From Thecamonas trahens ATCC 50062 (Eukaryota; Apusozoa; Apusomonadida; Apusomonadidae), in assembly GCF_000142905.1 (NCBI RefSeq), contig NW_013657653.1, positions 1-64,000 on the forward strand: a stretch of 64,000 nt of DNA. Reading direction: 5' to 3'. Numbering within the stretch: position 1 is the first letter of the stretch; each line of letters opens with the position of its first letter. Below the pieces are notes generated by a model that was given only the letters and a program-made list of their open reading frames with translations, did no database searches and was not told the origin of the DNA. Position numbers and translations under genes: made by a program. Shown piece after piece: positions 44,405-53,951 of the stretch.

Positions 44405-45161
44405 CCCCGCCTCCGCCGCCTCCGCCTCCTCCGCCTCCGCTCCCGCCGCTCCCGCCGCAACAAGTGATCAAGCCTGCCGACGACGCCCTGTATGCGCGGT
44501 TGACGGCCGAGAACGCGCGGCTGGCGCGGAGAGTGGAGGAGAGCCAGGCGACGCTCGAGGCGCTGCAGGCCAACCACGCCCAGCTGCAAAGCGCCGAGGC
44601 CCAGCTCCGCGGCGAGACAAAGTTTTACAAAGAGCGGGCTGAAGCCTCGGCTGACGCGCTCGCCATCAAGGACAAGATGCTCAACGACCAGCTGGAGAGC
44701 CTCCGTGGGCTCAAGGCCAAGCTTGCCGAGGCCACGAGCGCGGCGGCGGCGGCTGAGGCGCTTGAGGGCGAGGCAAGCGACGCCGCCGCGAAGCCCGCCG
44801 CCTTGCTGCCGAGCGCGACGAGGCCCAGGCCGAGGTTGCGCGCCTCGAGCGTGCGCTCCGCTACGTCGAGGACGAGGTGGCCAAGCTCAAGGCGTCAATG
44901 GACGAGCAGGTGGCGGCGGCCAGAGCCGCTGGCGATGCAGCTGCTGCCGAAGCCGCAGACGCCGCCGCCGCAGAAGTACAGGCTGAGCTGGAGGCCGCGC
45001 AGGCGGCGGCCGCCGACGCTGCAGCCGACGCAGCGTGCGCCCGCGAAGCGGTGACCAAGACCGAGCACGAGATGCGGGTCTTGCTCAAGGCGTATGACAA
45101 GGAGAAGAAGAAGCGAATCAAGCTGGGCGCGCTTCTCCAGCAGGCTCTCGACGATAGCTAA
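42011..45161 (+). CDS. LRRCC1: LRRCC1-like leucine-rich-repeat and coiled-coil centrosomal protein (two one-base frame breaks)
   Basis: Exon 1 is 42011-42187 and exon 2 is 42509-45161, joined in phase 0 over a 321-base intron (GTACGT...TCTCAG) that contains a C15 run. The join SLNLHSNAITRIE-NLDGLVNLVEL rebuilds an SDS22-type LRR. About five LRRs follow, then an LRR cap reading NPVCSVARYRA, which closely matches the LRRCC1 cap. A Pro/Ser-rich linker, then ~550 residues of Ala/Glu-rich coiled coil, reach the C-terminus. Two frame changes occur, near 44125 (CTCAAAAGTCGC) and near 44800 (GCCGCCTTGCTG). One added base at each restores continuous heptads. A polyQ-polyP segment is encoded near 44380-44450. 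About 943 residues when joined. LRRCC1/CLERC is a centriole-associated protein. Confidence 0.8.
44376..44460 (+). repeat. (CAG)n/(CCN)n coding microsatellite, polyQ-polyP
   Basis: About nine CAG codons are followed by CCC, CCG and CCT codons inside the LRRCC1-like coiled-coil region. They encode a Gln run followed by a Pro run. This interrupts the coiled coil and is probably variable in length. Confidence 0.85.
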
Positions 45162-45166
45162 AAGCA

Positions 45167-46935
45167 CTAAACGCCGGCGCTCTCCACCGAGTCTTCCAAT
45201 GCGTACGGCTCCAGCGGCGCGGGAGTGACAGTCCGGCTCCGCAGGCTCTCCTCGTGCTCGGCAATAAACCGCTCGCGGACGGTGTTGGCCGAGACCTCCT
45301 GAATGAGGGTGAGCGAGTAGGACATGAGGCCAAGCGAGGCGAGCGCAAAGATGATGGTGATGCCGCGGCCGAGCTCGGTGCGTGGAACGAGGTCGCCGTA
45401 GCCGACGAGCGAGAGGGTGACTGCGGCGAGGTAGAAGGCATTGACCCAGGAGAAGCCCTCGATCCACATGAGCGCCACCGCGAGGGTGATGTACATAAAG
45501 GCGGCCACAGTGCCGGTGATCTGGAACTCGCGGACCCAGTTGTGCTGGTCCGGCGCGAGCGCCGACTGGACAAACGCCGATGTGGGGAAGACGTTGAGCG
45601 AGGACGAGAGCGGCGAGAGGATGTTGCGGAAGAAGACCGAGGGTCTGCGCGACGGCGAGCGCGGCGCAGCAGCGGCGACGAGCGCAGTGAGCGGCGCAGC
45701 AGCGGCGTCGCTGCCATCGTCACTCGCAAACGGCAAGCCGTCGAGCGCCTCCATGCTCGAGTCTGCCGAGTCGAGCTCGTCGACGACCCGGCCTCGGACG
45801 ACGGAAAAGTCGAGCTCGCGCTCGGCAGGCTCAGGCTCCGACTCGGGCGAGATGTCAGCCGACGACGGCCATGAGACCGGGCCAAGTGGGGCTGGGTCGA
45901 GGACAGCGGTGGGCGGCTCGCCGCGCGGCGAGAGGCCGAGCATGGCGTCGCGGGCCGAAAAGCGGCGGCGGTGGAGCGGATAGCGGCGACGGCGCCGATG
46001 AGCGAGAGCACGTAGCCGACCATGAGCATCGAGATAGAGACAAAGGCGAGCGAGATAAACTCGGAGGCAGGGGCCGACGGCGCAAGGTCGCCGTAGCCGA
46101 GCGTGGTCACCGTCTCTGCACAGAAGAACATCGAATCGAGGATCGACCACCGCTCGACTATGCAGAAGAAGACGACAGCAGTGACGTAGGTGCCGAAGAA
46201 AATGGCCAGGGCTCGCCGCAAGTGGCGGAGCTGGAACTGCGAGCGCGATTCATCGGCAGTGGCGGCGTCGGCGAGCGGCGACGAAACAAAGCGAGCCTTG
46301 AGCGAGCGCGAGAGGACTCGTTGGCCTGCGGCGAGGGTAAAGGAGAGCAGAGCGAGGCCAGCAAAGCCATAGACTACCAAGAGCATGCGCGCCCATGGGG
46401 TAGCGACAGCGATGGTGCCATAGCCGATGGCACAGAGGGTGGTGAGGGTGAAGAAGAGCGAGTGGGTCAGCGGCCAGCCCTCGATGAGGCCAAAGACCAA
46501 CGATCCGACCAGCCAGTAGACCATAAAGTACAAGCCATTGATGACAAGCTTCTTTGTCTCCAACGAAGCACGGTCCCAAGCCAGAGCCAATCTCTCCGGC
46601 ACGAGAGAGGTCCATAGCGTGGAGGGCGGACGAGGAGTTGGTCTCGCCACGACACCGGTCCTCACCGAGAGCAATGAAGATCTCACGGAAGAGTCTGAGA
46701 TACGCAACGAGTAACCAACCGCCAAGATGGAAGCCAATATATATGGAATGACCAAGATCTTGCCCAGAGTACTGGTGACGACGACATCGCCAAAGCCCGT
46801 AGTGGTCATGGTAGCATACGCGAAGTACAGTCCCGTGTCCAGACTCCAACCCTCCACACCAGCAAAGACCAATCCTCCTCCAAAGAACAGTCCACAGAGA
46901 AGACATGCATCACTCACACATTCTCTTCCTCTCAT
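45167..46935 (-). CDS. Potassium channel with four pore loops in one chain (one-base frame break)
   Basis: Four repeats of TM-pore-TM are visible. Selectivity-filter regions are MTTTGFGDVVV (about 46810), LCAIGYGTIAV (about 46400), VTTLGYGDLAP (about 46090) and LSLVGYGDLVP (about 45395). Each is preceded by an outer helix ending in a Glu-Gly-Trp-like motif (VEGWSLD, IEGWPLT, VERWSIL, IEGFSWV), as in K2P channels, and followed by an inner helix. This predicts 8 TM / 4 P in about 589 residues. One base is missing near 45960 (GCTTTTCGG), between pores 3 and 4. Adding a T links RSTAAAF to SARDAMLGLSP, a loop outside the membrane repeats. The ATG at 46935 leaves a short N-terminus before TM1, so a further 5' exon is possible. 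Stops of this gene and the LRR gene are 5 bases apart. Confidence 0.82.
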
Positions 46936-47530
46936 ACTTTCCACCACTCTCCGTCACAAAGTCGTGTGCCTATCCCTGTCCCTGTCCCCGTCACCGTCAC
47001 AACTCATCCTCGCCGCTTTCGGCTTGACCTGATCATCATCACATTCCCAGATTGATGGCATCGTCTCGCAGGTTGAGGGCATGGGAGGTTGACGTTGGCT
47101 GGCTGCCGTGGGCCATCATACCGCATCGCACCGTACCGTACCGTACCACATCGTGCCATTCTACATCGAACCATACCGCATCGAACCATGCCGCATCGAA
47201 CCATACCGCATCGAACCATACCGCATCGAACCATACCGCATCGTGCCATACCGCATCGTGCCATACCGCATCGCTCCATACCGCATCGAACCATACCGCA
47301 TCGAACCATACCGCATCGAACCATACCGCATCACCGTCACAGGCACCGGCACCGCATTCGCAGATTGATGGCATCGTCTCGCGGGTTGTGCAGATGGCGC
47401 CGTCTCGCGGGTTGAGCAAAGCCCAGTTACATGGTTCTGGTGATTGCTCCCCCACCTCTCCATCCCTCCTCCCCCCATCTCGACCTGATCTCGACCAGCC
47501 GCCTACCCGCACACGTATCTCTCTCACACC
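46936..47530. other. Divergent intergenic region containing a 15-bp minisatellite
   Basis: This is the region between the potassium channel gene (minus) and PCBD (plus). Most of it is the minisatellite at about 47120-47335, flanked by CCTGTCCC repeats before it. Two copies of a unit containing GCATCGTCTCGC and GGTTGAG flank the array (about 47058-47080 and 47372-47420). Promoters for both genes must lie here. Confidence 0.55.
47120..47335. repeat. 15-bp minisatellite, unit ACCATACCGCATCGA
   Basis: About a dozen head-to-tail copies of a 15-base unit with variants (ATCGTGCC, ATCGCTCC, and shorter TACCG units at the left edge). Because 15 is divisible by three, each open frame repeats a five-residue motif, and long open frames appear on both strands. 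These are not evidence of genes. Confidence 0.92.
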
Positions 47531-48379
47531 ATGTTCCGCACACTCGCCACACTACCTTCTGCCGCCATTGCCCGATCAATCACATCACAGTCATCAAGAC
47601 CATGGTCATCATGGTCATCGTGGTCATCATGGTCATCACGGCTGCGTCTGACAACACCTCGTCGAGCCACACACTCATCGCCGCATCAACCAATGTCTGT
47701 GGAGAGCCTCGAGGGACGCAAGTGCTACGAGTTTGGCGCAGCGCCAGGACTGACTGCCGAGCAGATTGAGGCCATGCTTGGCCAGCTGGATGATGGCTGG
47801 AAGGTTGTCGACGTCGATGGCTCGAACCGGATCCGCCGCGAGTGGAAGGTCAAGGACTTTATGACTGTACGCATGCCCGACATATAGTTGTATTCGGTCC
47901 ACTACATGCACATGGTGGTAGTACATGCTCTTGTATCTCTACTTTTTGCATTGGTTGTCTTCCTTTGTCTACCATGCTCTCTACAGCCCCGCCGCAAAGC
48001 TGCTGGTCGCGCCCGCCCGTCGCGGTCGCCGGGTGTCGGCCAGGTGGCGGTGGCCAGCGGGGAACGGTGGAGGGGGGAGGGGGGGGGGGGGGGGCATGGT
48101 TTTTTTTATCGGTTGCGACGAAGACGGCACTGTGGGGGACTTACAAGGTACTGCGTGATAATGGTACTTGGGGGGGGGGGGGGGGGGGGGTAGGGACTTG
48201 AGTTTTTCCAGCGCGTGGCTGTCATCGCCGAGGAGCAGGGCCATCATCCGGACCTTCATCTGGTTGGCTACCACAACGTCACCATCGAGATGTGGACCCA
48301 CACTACCAACGGGCTCTCGGACAACGACTTTATCGTTGCTTACCTCATCGATAAGCTCGAGGCTCCGGCGTCGGCGTAA
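47531..48379 (+). CDS. PCBD: Pterin-4a-carbinolamine dehydratase (PCBD/DCoH)
   Basis: Exons 47531-47866 and 48194-48379 are joined in phase 0 across a 327-base intron (GTACGC...GGGTAG) that holds G16 and G21 tracts. The join WKVKDFMT-GLEFFQRVAVIAE rebuilds the family core with correct spacing. Later come EEQGHHPDLHL, with the catalytic HH pair, and MWTHTTNGLSDNDF. The enzyme dehydrates 4a-hydroxytetrahydrobiopterin in BH4 recycling. The frame opens with a ~54-residue Arg/Ser-rich leader (MFRTLATLPSAAIARSITS) that looks like a mitochondrial presequence. It includes SWSS repeats from 9-bp DNA units. An internal ATG at 47693 (MSVESLEG) would give a cytosolic form. 173 residues in full. Confidence 0.93.
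48079..48190. repeat. Two long G homopolymers in the PCBD intron (G16, G21)
   Basis: Runs of 16 G (48079-48094) and 21 G (48170-48190) lie in the same intron. The second ends one base before the TAG acceptor. Here the sense strand carries G, the reverse of the other introns, whose homopolymers are C on the sense strand. Confidence 0.9.
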
Positions 48380-48565
48380 GGGCAAAGTAAACCAGCTCGT
48401 TCACTCCCTCAGTCAGTGGCTGGCTTGTGAGCTCAACACGGTTTACGGCTACCGCGGCTACCACGGTTGGGCCATCCTTGTCGTCGACACAAGTCATCGG
48501 CAGCGGCAGCAGCAGTAGCATTAGCGGCCAGCATAATAGAGTGGAAGCAAAGTAGTGCACGGGTG

Positions 48566-50617
48566 CTACAGACCCGAGCCATCGGCCTTGGATGAGAGGA
48601 GCGAGAGGAGCGAGAGGACGACCCGCTTGTAGACCCACGAGTCACCGACCAGCCGCTTGAGACGGAGGCCGTTGAGGGCGAGCCGCTCCAGCTTGCAGAT
48701 CTCGATCTCAAACCGGACCGTGTTGCCGTTGGCCGACGACTCACAGGTAAAGATGTAGTTGTCGCGGGTATATGAGGTGTCAGTCGACTCGAGGACGCGG
48801 ACGAGCTCGATGACCATCTCCTCGGGCGACTTGGAGCTTGTAGTGGCGACCGAGAACGGGCCCTTGACCACACGGAGACCGGCCACGTTCTCCTTCTTCT
48901 TCGGCTTGCCCGACATCGACGACAGCGCAGCGTCGAGCGAGAACCGGCGCCCGCTGCGCGACCGTGCTGCCGCCGCCCGTGCTGCCGCCGCCGCCATCGC
49001 CGCGTCGGCTGCCGCGTCGGCGAGCTCGAGGTCGCCGTTGGCGTTGACCGACCCGTCGAGCTCGGGCACGTGGAGCGACGGCCGCGGCGACGCACCCGAC
49101 GCCGCTGACGAGCCCGAGCCGGCGCCGTCGAGCGCCGCAAGCTTGAGCTTGTGCTTGGCCTTGGACTTGGATTTGGACTTGGACTTGGACTTGGACTTGG
49201 ACCTGCCCGACGACCGCGATCGCGACCGCGACGAGTCGGACGACCTCGGCGACGCCGCCGGCGAGTCGGGCGCATTGACACTGGTGCGCGCAGCGAGCAC
49301 CGTCGCCCGCCGCGCCGCCTCGGCGTGCGACGCCTGTGTCCCCACTGCAATCGAGTGCCGCCGCCGCTTACGCGGCACAGGCTGCGGCGTCGGCACCGCC
49401 GGAGCCATGGCTCGGTCGCTGCCCGGGCGCGGCGACGTCGCCGCCGACGAGTCGCCAGACTCGGAAATCGGCTGCAGCGAGAGCCGCTTGGCGTCCGAGC
49501 CGCGCCGCCGCGAGCCGCGCAGCGAGTGCGCGTTCGCCGAGAGCTGTGCCCGCAGCGACTCGGCCCGCCGCACATCGTGGCTCCGCTTCTCCACCACCAG
49601 GTGGTACGCCGCCGTCGCCAGGCACGCCTCGTTGTTGAGCACCTGAGCCTTGACGTGCTCCGCAGAAAAGCCCATGGCCTCGAGCTCCTCCACCACACTC
49701 GTGTCAATCTCGGTCACAGGATCGCGCGCAGAGAGGTGTGTGTCGGGTGGGCCACCAAAGCCCTCGGTCACCCACGGATGGTTCATGATCTCGTCCATGT
49801 CTGCACGCCCGTCCGGCGACGTCACAAGCATCCGAGAAATAAGGTCCTTGACAGAGTCCGAGAGGAAGAACGGGCACTTGTACTTGCCCTTGACAATCTT
49901 CGAGTACAGCTTGTTGACATTGGCATCATCAAAAGGAAGGAAGCCGCAGACGAGCGCAAACAGGATGACGCCCAGCGACCAGATGTCCACCTTGGGCCCG
50001 CGGTAGTGCTCGCCCATCACCATCTCGGGCGCAGCGTACGCCGGCGAGCCGCAGAACGTCTTCATCAGCTCGTCCTCCCGGAACGTGTTCGAGAACCCAA
50101 AGTCGATGATCTTGATCTTCAGATCCTTGTCCAGCAGCAGGTTCTCTGGCTTGAGGTCGCGATGGATGAAAAAGTTGGTGTGGCAGTAGTTCACCGCAGA
50201 GATGATCTGCCGGAAAAACAGCCGCGCCTCCTTCTCGCGCACCCGCTTGTGCGCCACAATGTAGTCAAAGAGCTCGCCACCGGGCGCGTGCTCCAGCACC
50301 AGGTAGATGTGCTTGTCCGTGTTGACCACCTCGTACATCTGCGCAATGTGCGGGTGCCGCACAAGTGTCAGCACCTTGATCTCGCGCTGTGCCCGCTTCA
50401 TGTCCTCCACCTTGCGCAGCCGCTTCTTCTCCAGAATCTTGACCGCAACCTTCTCCGACGTGTGAATGTTGACCGCGAGCTTGACCTTGCCAAACGAGCC
50501 CTCACCGAGCGTCTTGAGAAACTTGTAGTCCATCGCAAACTCGGTTGGGTCCATCGACCCGCGCCGAGTCGACACAGACTCGAGTCCGAGCACAGCTTGC
50601 GCTGCTGCTTGAGCCAT
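48566..50617 (-). CDS. MARK/PAR-1-type serine/threonine kinase (kinase-UBA-KA1)
   Basis: 683 residues from the ATG at 50617. The kinase domain covers about residues 30-285: LGEGSFGKVKLA, VAVKILEKK, IHRDLKPENLLLD, DFGFSN and the activation loop MKTFCGSPAYAAPE (LKB1-type Thr site). A UBA-like domain follows near 305-345 (VVEELEAMGFSAEHVKAQVL). A disordered Ser/Arg region of ~250 residues contains an alternating Ser-Lys stretch. The KA1 domain closes the chain (FEIEICKLERLALNGLRLKR). This order is that of MARK/PAR-1 kinases, which control cell polarity and microtubule-associated proteins; KA1 binds acidic phospholipids. SNF1/AMPK-alpha is the main alternative, but its C-terminus differs. A 544-residue frame antisense to it (49151-50785) is a GC artefact. 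Confidence 0.93.
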   Translation of the reverse strand: MAQAAAQAVLGLESVSTRRGSMDPTEFAMDYKFLKTLGEGSFGKVKLAVNIHTSEKVAVKILEKKRLRKVEDMKRAQREIKVLTLVRHPHIAQMYEVVNTDKHIYLVLEHAPGGELFDYIVAHKRVREKEARLFFRQIISAVNYCHTNFFIHRDLKPENLLLDKDLKIKIIDFGFSNTFREDELMKTFCGSPAYAAPEMVMGEHYRGPKVDIWSLGVILFALVCGFLPFDDANVNKLYSKIVKGKYKCPFFLSDSVKDLISRMLVTSPDGRADMDEIMNHPWVTEGFGGPPDTHLSARDPVTEIDTSVVEELEAMGFSAEHVKAQVLNNEACLATAAYHLVVEKRSHDVRRAESLRAQLSANAHSLRGSRRRGSDAKRLSLQPISESGDSSAATSPRPGSDRAMAPAVPTPQPVPRKRRRHSIAVGTQASHAEAARRATVLAARTSVNAPDSPAASPRSSDSSRSRSRSSGRSKSKSKSKSKSKSKAKHKLKLAALDGAGSGSSAASGASPRPSLHVPELDGSVNANGDLELADAAADAAMAAAAARAAAARSRSGRRFSLDAALSSMSGKPKKKENVAGLRVVKGPFSVATTSSKSPEEMVIELVRVLESTDTSYTRDNYIFTCESSANGNTVRFEIEICKLERLALNGLRLKRLVGDSWVYKRVVLSLLSLLSSKADGSGL
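49155..49205 (-). repeat. Coding (CAAGTC)n hexamer repeat, Ser-Lys run
   Basis: About eight tandem hexamers (TTGGAC on the plus strand) inside the MARK-type kinase gene encode an alternating Ser-Lys tract in the disordered linker. Confidence 0.85.
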
Positions 50618-52191
50618 GCTTTTTGCCTCGGTGCCCTGTGCGGTACCTTGCTTGCCTCTACTCCTTCGTTGGAAAGGAAACCTCACGGAACTCGTTCTCC
50701 GTCTTGTTGTCTTACGTCTCTCTTCTCCTGCGACTGGAGAGAGGGTGGTGGCGGTGGTGGTGGGAAGGGGGAAGGGGTTGAGTGAGTGGAGGTCTGAATG
50801 TGATCGTTTGTGAGTAGTCCCAATGGTCCCAATATCCCGAAAAATTGGTCGAGTGACCAGGTGGCAGGAACAAACCGAAATGGATCCAGACACACCAATT
50901 TTTTGCACACAAATCACGGTCATACTCTTTCTCCTCGCTCTGCATATGGTACGCAGTTTGTGATGAGGGGAGCTAATAAAAAAGTGGACAAGCATGGAGT
51001 TGCAGTGCTACATCGAATGGCGCCTGCTAACTATCATAGAGCTGGCTGCCAGATAGGAATGTGCACACGAGGTGACAGATAGTGTGGCAGACTGCTGGGG
51101 CATATATTTTTTTGACAATTCCTTTCAGACATTGCCACATCCGAATCCGGCAACCAAAGCTTGGCTCGTTGCAGAGAGCCGCAGGCACTCGGTAGCTTCA
51201 GGGAGGAAGGGCAGGGCATGGTAACGGGAGATTAGCAAAGGGTCAGGGACCAAGCAACCAGCATGGGTAATGGAGATAACAGAAGAGATTAGGTAGGTGT
51301 AGTACTGACAGGTAGAACTGTTGGCTTGCGTACCGTAGAGACAAGGGGTGCCGTGGCTTTTAAGCGTGGGCCGCCACCAAAAGCCGTCAAGGCTCCGAAA
51401 GTGGTGTGTGGCATTTAACCAGTTCCATTACAGAATGGACATATTTGACCATCGCGCAAGCCGCGCTCCGAGACGCTCCACAGACGTCGCAACGTCCATG
51501 GATTGTTGTAAGAGAGCAGTACAATGTGATAGTGGCTGCTACAACAGAACACAGTCGGCGATGCAGAGATGGACGCCGCACGCGGCGCAAAAGGTCCGCG
51601 GCCGCGATCGCTTGCTATGAAGCTTCCGGCAGGCGAGGCAGTCGCATCGCAGAGCGGCTTGTTGGGGAGAGTGGTGATGACGAGCAGCCGCTGCAGAGGG
51701 ACGCTTCCGCTTGCGCGACGGCGTGGAGCTGACGGCGTCGGCGCCGGCGGCGAGGGCGTCGATGATGTCGCAGATAAAAGCCACGCGAATCATGGCAGGG
51801 CGTGGGCTAACGTTGACCTTGTGGTAGCACATGGCCAGCGAACAATTTGCTCTAGCCAGAGCACGGTGTTGCCGGGTGGGTGCGGACATGCACGTGGCCA
51901 ATGCACGCCACCGTGGCGCACCGTGGGGAACCACCACCGCGATCTCTCCCCATCACCCACGCCACAACACAGCCCACAAGCCCCACAAGTTGTACAGATC
52001 CTGGCTGTGACAAGACTGGTGAAATACAACCAATTCAGGCACTGCCCGTCACGGCGTCGCTCGGTTGCAGTCCATCGCCGGCGCTCACCGCGGCAGAGAC
52101 TGAGGTAGCCATCGTAGCTGCACACACTTGTCACTCGCTCATCCTCAATCATCCCGCGGCGAGACTGTCTCGTGTTTGAGTACTTGGCGCC
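50618..52191. other. Long intergenic region with a possible transposase remnant
   Basis: This is the longest gene-free stretch outside the subtelomere (1.57 kb). Its base composition is less GC-rich than the flanking genes between about 50820 and 51560. The only coding-like signal is the short piggyBac-type zinc-finger frame described separately. No terminal repeats, tRNA or other RNA gene was recognised by eye. Confidence 0.45.
51539..51820 (-). pseudogene. Possible piggyBac-type transposase C-terminal remnant
   Basis: On the minus strand a short frame ends in a Cys-rich module: CLACRKLHSKRSRPRT, FCAACGVHLCIADCVLL. The spacing C-x2-C-x13-C-x2-C-x4-C-x3-C closely matches the C-terminal zinc-binding domain of piggyBac transposases, which has 12 in the second gap. 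A preceding segment (VAFICDIIDAL) loosely resembles the piece that precedes it in that family. No DDD catalytic core was found upstream on either strand, so this would be a fragment. The call rests on spacing only, and a chance frame in GC-rich DNA is possible. Confidence 0.35.
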
Positions 52192-53640
52192 ATGGTTGAC
52201 ATATCCGAGCTCAGCCGACATGGCGGTGGTGGGGGCCGGGTGTGGGACGGGACCGAGGCCGGCGAGCTGGAGATGGCGTCGGCAGCGCCGAGTTGGCGGC
52301 TCATCGCCCGCAACGCGGTGCATGCGATCGGGAGTGCTATTGGCTTGACGAGTGAAAGCCGACGGCGTGACCCTGCCAGTCTGGGCCATGTTCTTGTTCT
52401 GGGCCTCCATGGATGGGCTCTGGCGGGCAACCGGCTCGCGTGGCTCCTCCCGGGCACCCGGACCCAGCCGTCTGCTCCGCTGGTCGAGGCATTTGCCGAC
52501 GCCCTAGTCCGCCATCCGGCAGCCGATCCGCCGCCTACCGTCACCACTGTAGCGCTTGATGGACATGGAACGATTGCAGCGCGGGTGGAGATGGCCAAGG
52601 CGCTGCTCTGGGCCGAGTACGACGACGAGCTCCGGCGGGCGTCTGCCGTCGTCATCGTCTCACACTCGCAGGGCGCGCCCGTCGCCGTTCTCCTCCTCGA
52701 CGCGCTGCTCCAGGCAGGCCTGCTCCGGCCACAGAGCCAGCACGTGGGTCTGGTGACTCTCGCCGGCTTGCACGCGGGGACTTCGCTGGCTACCCTTGGC
52801 CCGCGGCTCATCCGCGAGGTCTCCCGGCTTGACGCGCCAACCTCGGAGCTCTTCGACATGGCCGTCCTCGACTCGGCGCCGTACCTGGCCTACGAGGAGG
52901 CGGCTGGGCGAGTACTCGCTGCAGGCACCGTGGCAGTGTGTGTGGCGTCTGCGGGCGACTCGCTGGTGGCGGCCGATGCGGCGCTGATGCCGCACTTTTC
53001 CTCGCCGCGGCTCTGGCGCGTCCTCTTTGCCAGCCATCTCCCGCTTGCCTGGCCGCTGGCCCTTGCCGAGCTCCTTGTCGCTGCCGCCAACGCCTTGCGC
53101 GACTCGGCTTCGCCGCGCCTCAGGCTCGTTCTCGACGCGCTCGCTGCCATCAATCCGTACTTGCCCACCCGATCGCTCGGCGCACACTCAGCGGTCTACA
53201 ACGAGCCGCTTGTCTACGAGCGTGCCGTCGCTTGGCTCCTCAAGTGCATGGTCGAGGCTCCACCCCAGCCGGCCGACGTCGACGCAGCTCGGCTCCAGCC
53301 GCGGCCGCGCGCTGCCATTGAGGCCGTCGCCACCCCGCACGCTGCCGGCATCGCTCATCGCCGTGCGCAGACCGTCGTCGCTGCCCTCCGCGACCTCCTC
53401 AGCCTCAAGGCCTGGCGCCATGCCGTCTCTGCCCTCTGGGCCTCGCACAGCTCGTGGTCGCCGCCATCGCGCACCGCCGCTGACTTTCACCAGGCCCTCG
53501 CGGTCTACTGGGACCATGCCAGCCGTCTCGAGGCCGCCGCCACCGCCCAGGCCACCCGTCAGCACCGTGGCGGCATTGGCGCTGCCGTCACCTCGTTTCT
53601 CGCCCCACTCACGCCATCGTTTATCTGGTCTCGCCTGTAA
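52192..53640 (+). CDS. Putative alpha/beta-hydrolase fold serine hydrolase
   Basis: A 482-residue single-exon protein. The first strand region reads HVLVLGLHGWALAG (oxyanion-hole HG). A nucleophile elbow VVIVSHSQGAPVAVLLLDAL lies near residue 158, where the usual G-x-S-x-G has Ser in the first position (SHSQG). Further on, GLVTLAGLHAGTS resembles lipase or DUF676-type hydrolases. A hydrophobic stretch near residues 283-305 (LPLAWPLALAELLVAAANAL) could be membrane-associated. The catalytic acid and base are not assigned with confidence. The substrate is unknown; a lipase or esterase role is inferred from the fold only. It is followed by QDPR on the same strand, 311 bases downstream. Confidence 0.7.
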   Translation: MVDISELSRHGGGGGRVWDGTEAGELEMASAAPSWRLIARNAVHAIGSAIGLTSESRRRDPASLGHVLVLGLHGWALAGNRLAWLLPGTRTQPSAPLVEAFADALVRHPAADPPPTVTTVALDGHGTIAARVEMAKALLWAEYDDELRRASAVVIVSHSQGAPVAVLLLDALLQAGLLRPQSQHVGLVTLAGLHAGTSLATLGPRLIREVSRLDAPTSELFDMAVLDSAPYLAYEEAAGRVLAAGTVAVCVASAGDSLVAADAALMPHFSSPRLWRVLFASHLPLAWPLALAELLVAAANALRDSASPRLRLVLDALAAINPYLPTRSLGAHSAVYNEPLVYERAVAWLLKCMVEAPPQPADVDAARLQPRPRAAIEAVATPHAAGIAHRRAQTVVAALRDLLSLKAWRHAVSALWASHSSWSPPSRTAADFHQALAVYWDHASRLEAAATAQATRQHRGGIGAAVTSFLAPLTPSFIWSRL

Positions 53641-53951
53641 TCGCCGCACCAACTACCGACCACCATCGCCCGACCTACCACGACATCTCGCCATCAGCAC
53701 GCCGCAGTACGTGATGCCCAAGCAAACTGTACCGAACAACAACCTGTCCTCGCCGAGTCACTGGTCCGCGAGGCATCTGATCACCACCGAAACAACGCAG
53801 TGGCCAGGCAAGGCGACCGAGGAAGCGGCGGGGACCGAATTGAGCTGACGACCGGCTCGAGCAACTGAGCTCGAGCTTGAGCTCGGAAGCGCACGAGAGC
53901 GGAGAGGTCGAAGAGGACGACCACCCCTCTTACCTCTTTTCTACTTGAACT
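53641..53951. other. Intergenic region upstream of QDPR
   Basis: A 311-base stretch. It holds a short GAGCTCGAGCTTGAGCTC inverted-repeat-like segment near 53869-53886, and a TTTTCTACTTGAACT sequence before the QDPR ATG. No other signal was recognised. Confidence 0.35.

Noticed and set aside
49151-50785. 544-residue frame antisense to the MARK-type kinase
   Set aside because: It is Arg/His/Leu-rich and mirrors a clearly conserved kinase on the other strand; high GC at third positions leaves antisense frames open.
51340-51420. tRNA-like short structured segment in the 51-kb spacer
   Set aside because: I could not identify A-box and B-box sequences or a cloverleaf by eye; a tRNAscan-SE run would decide.
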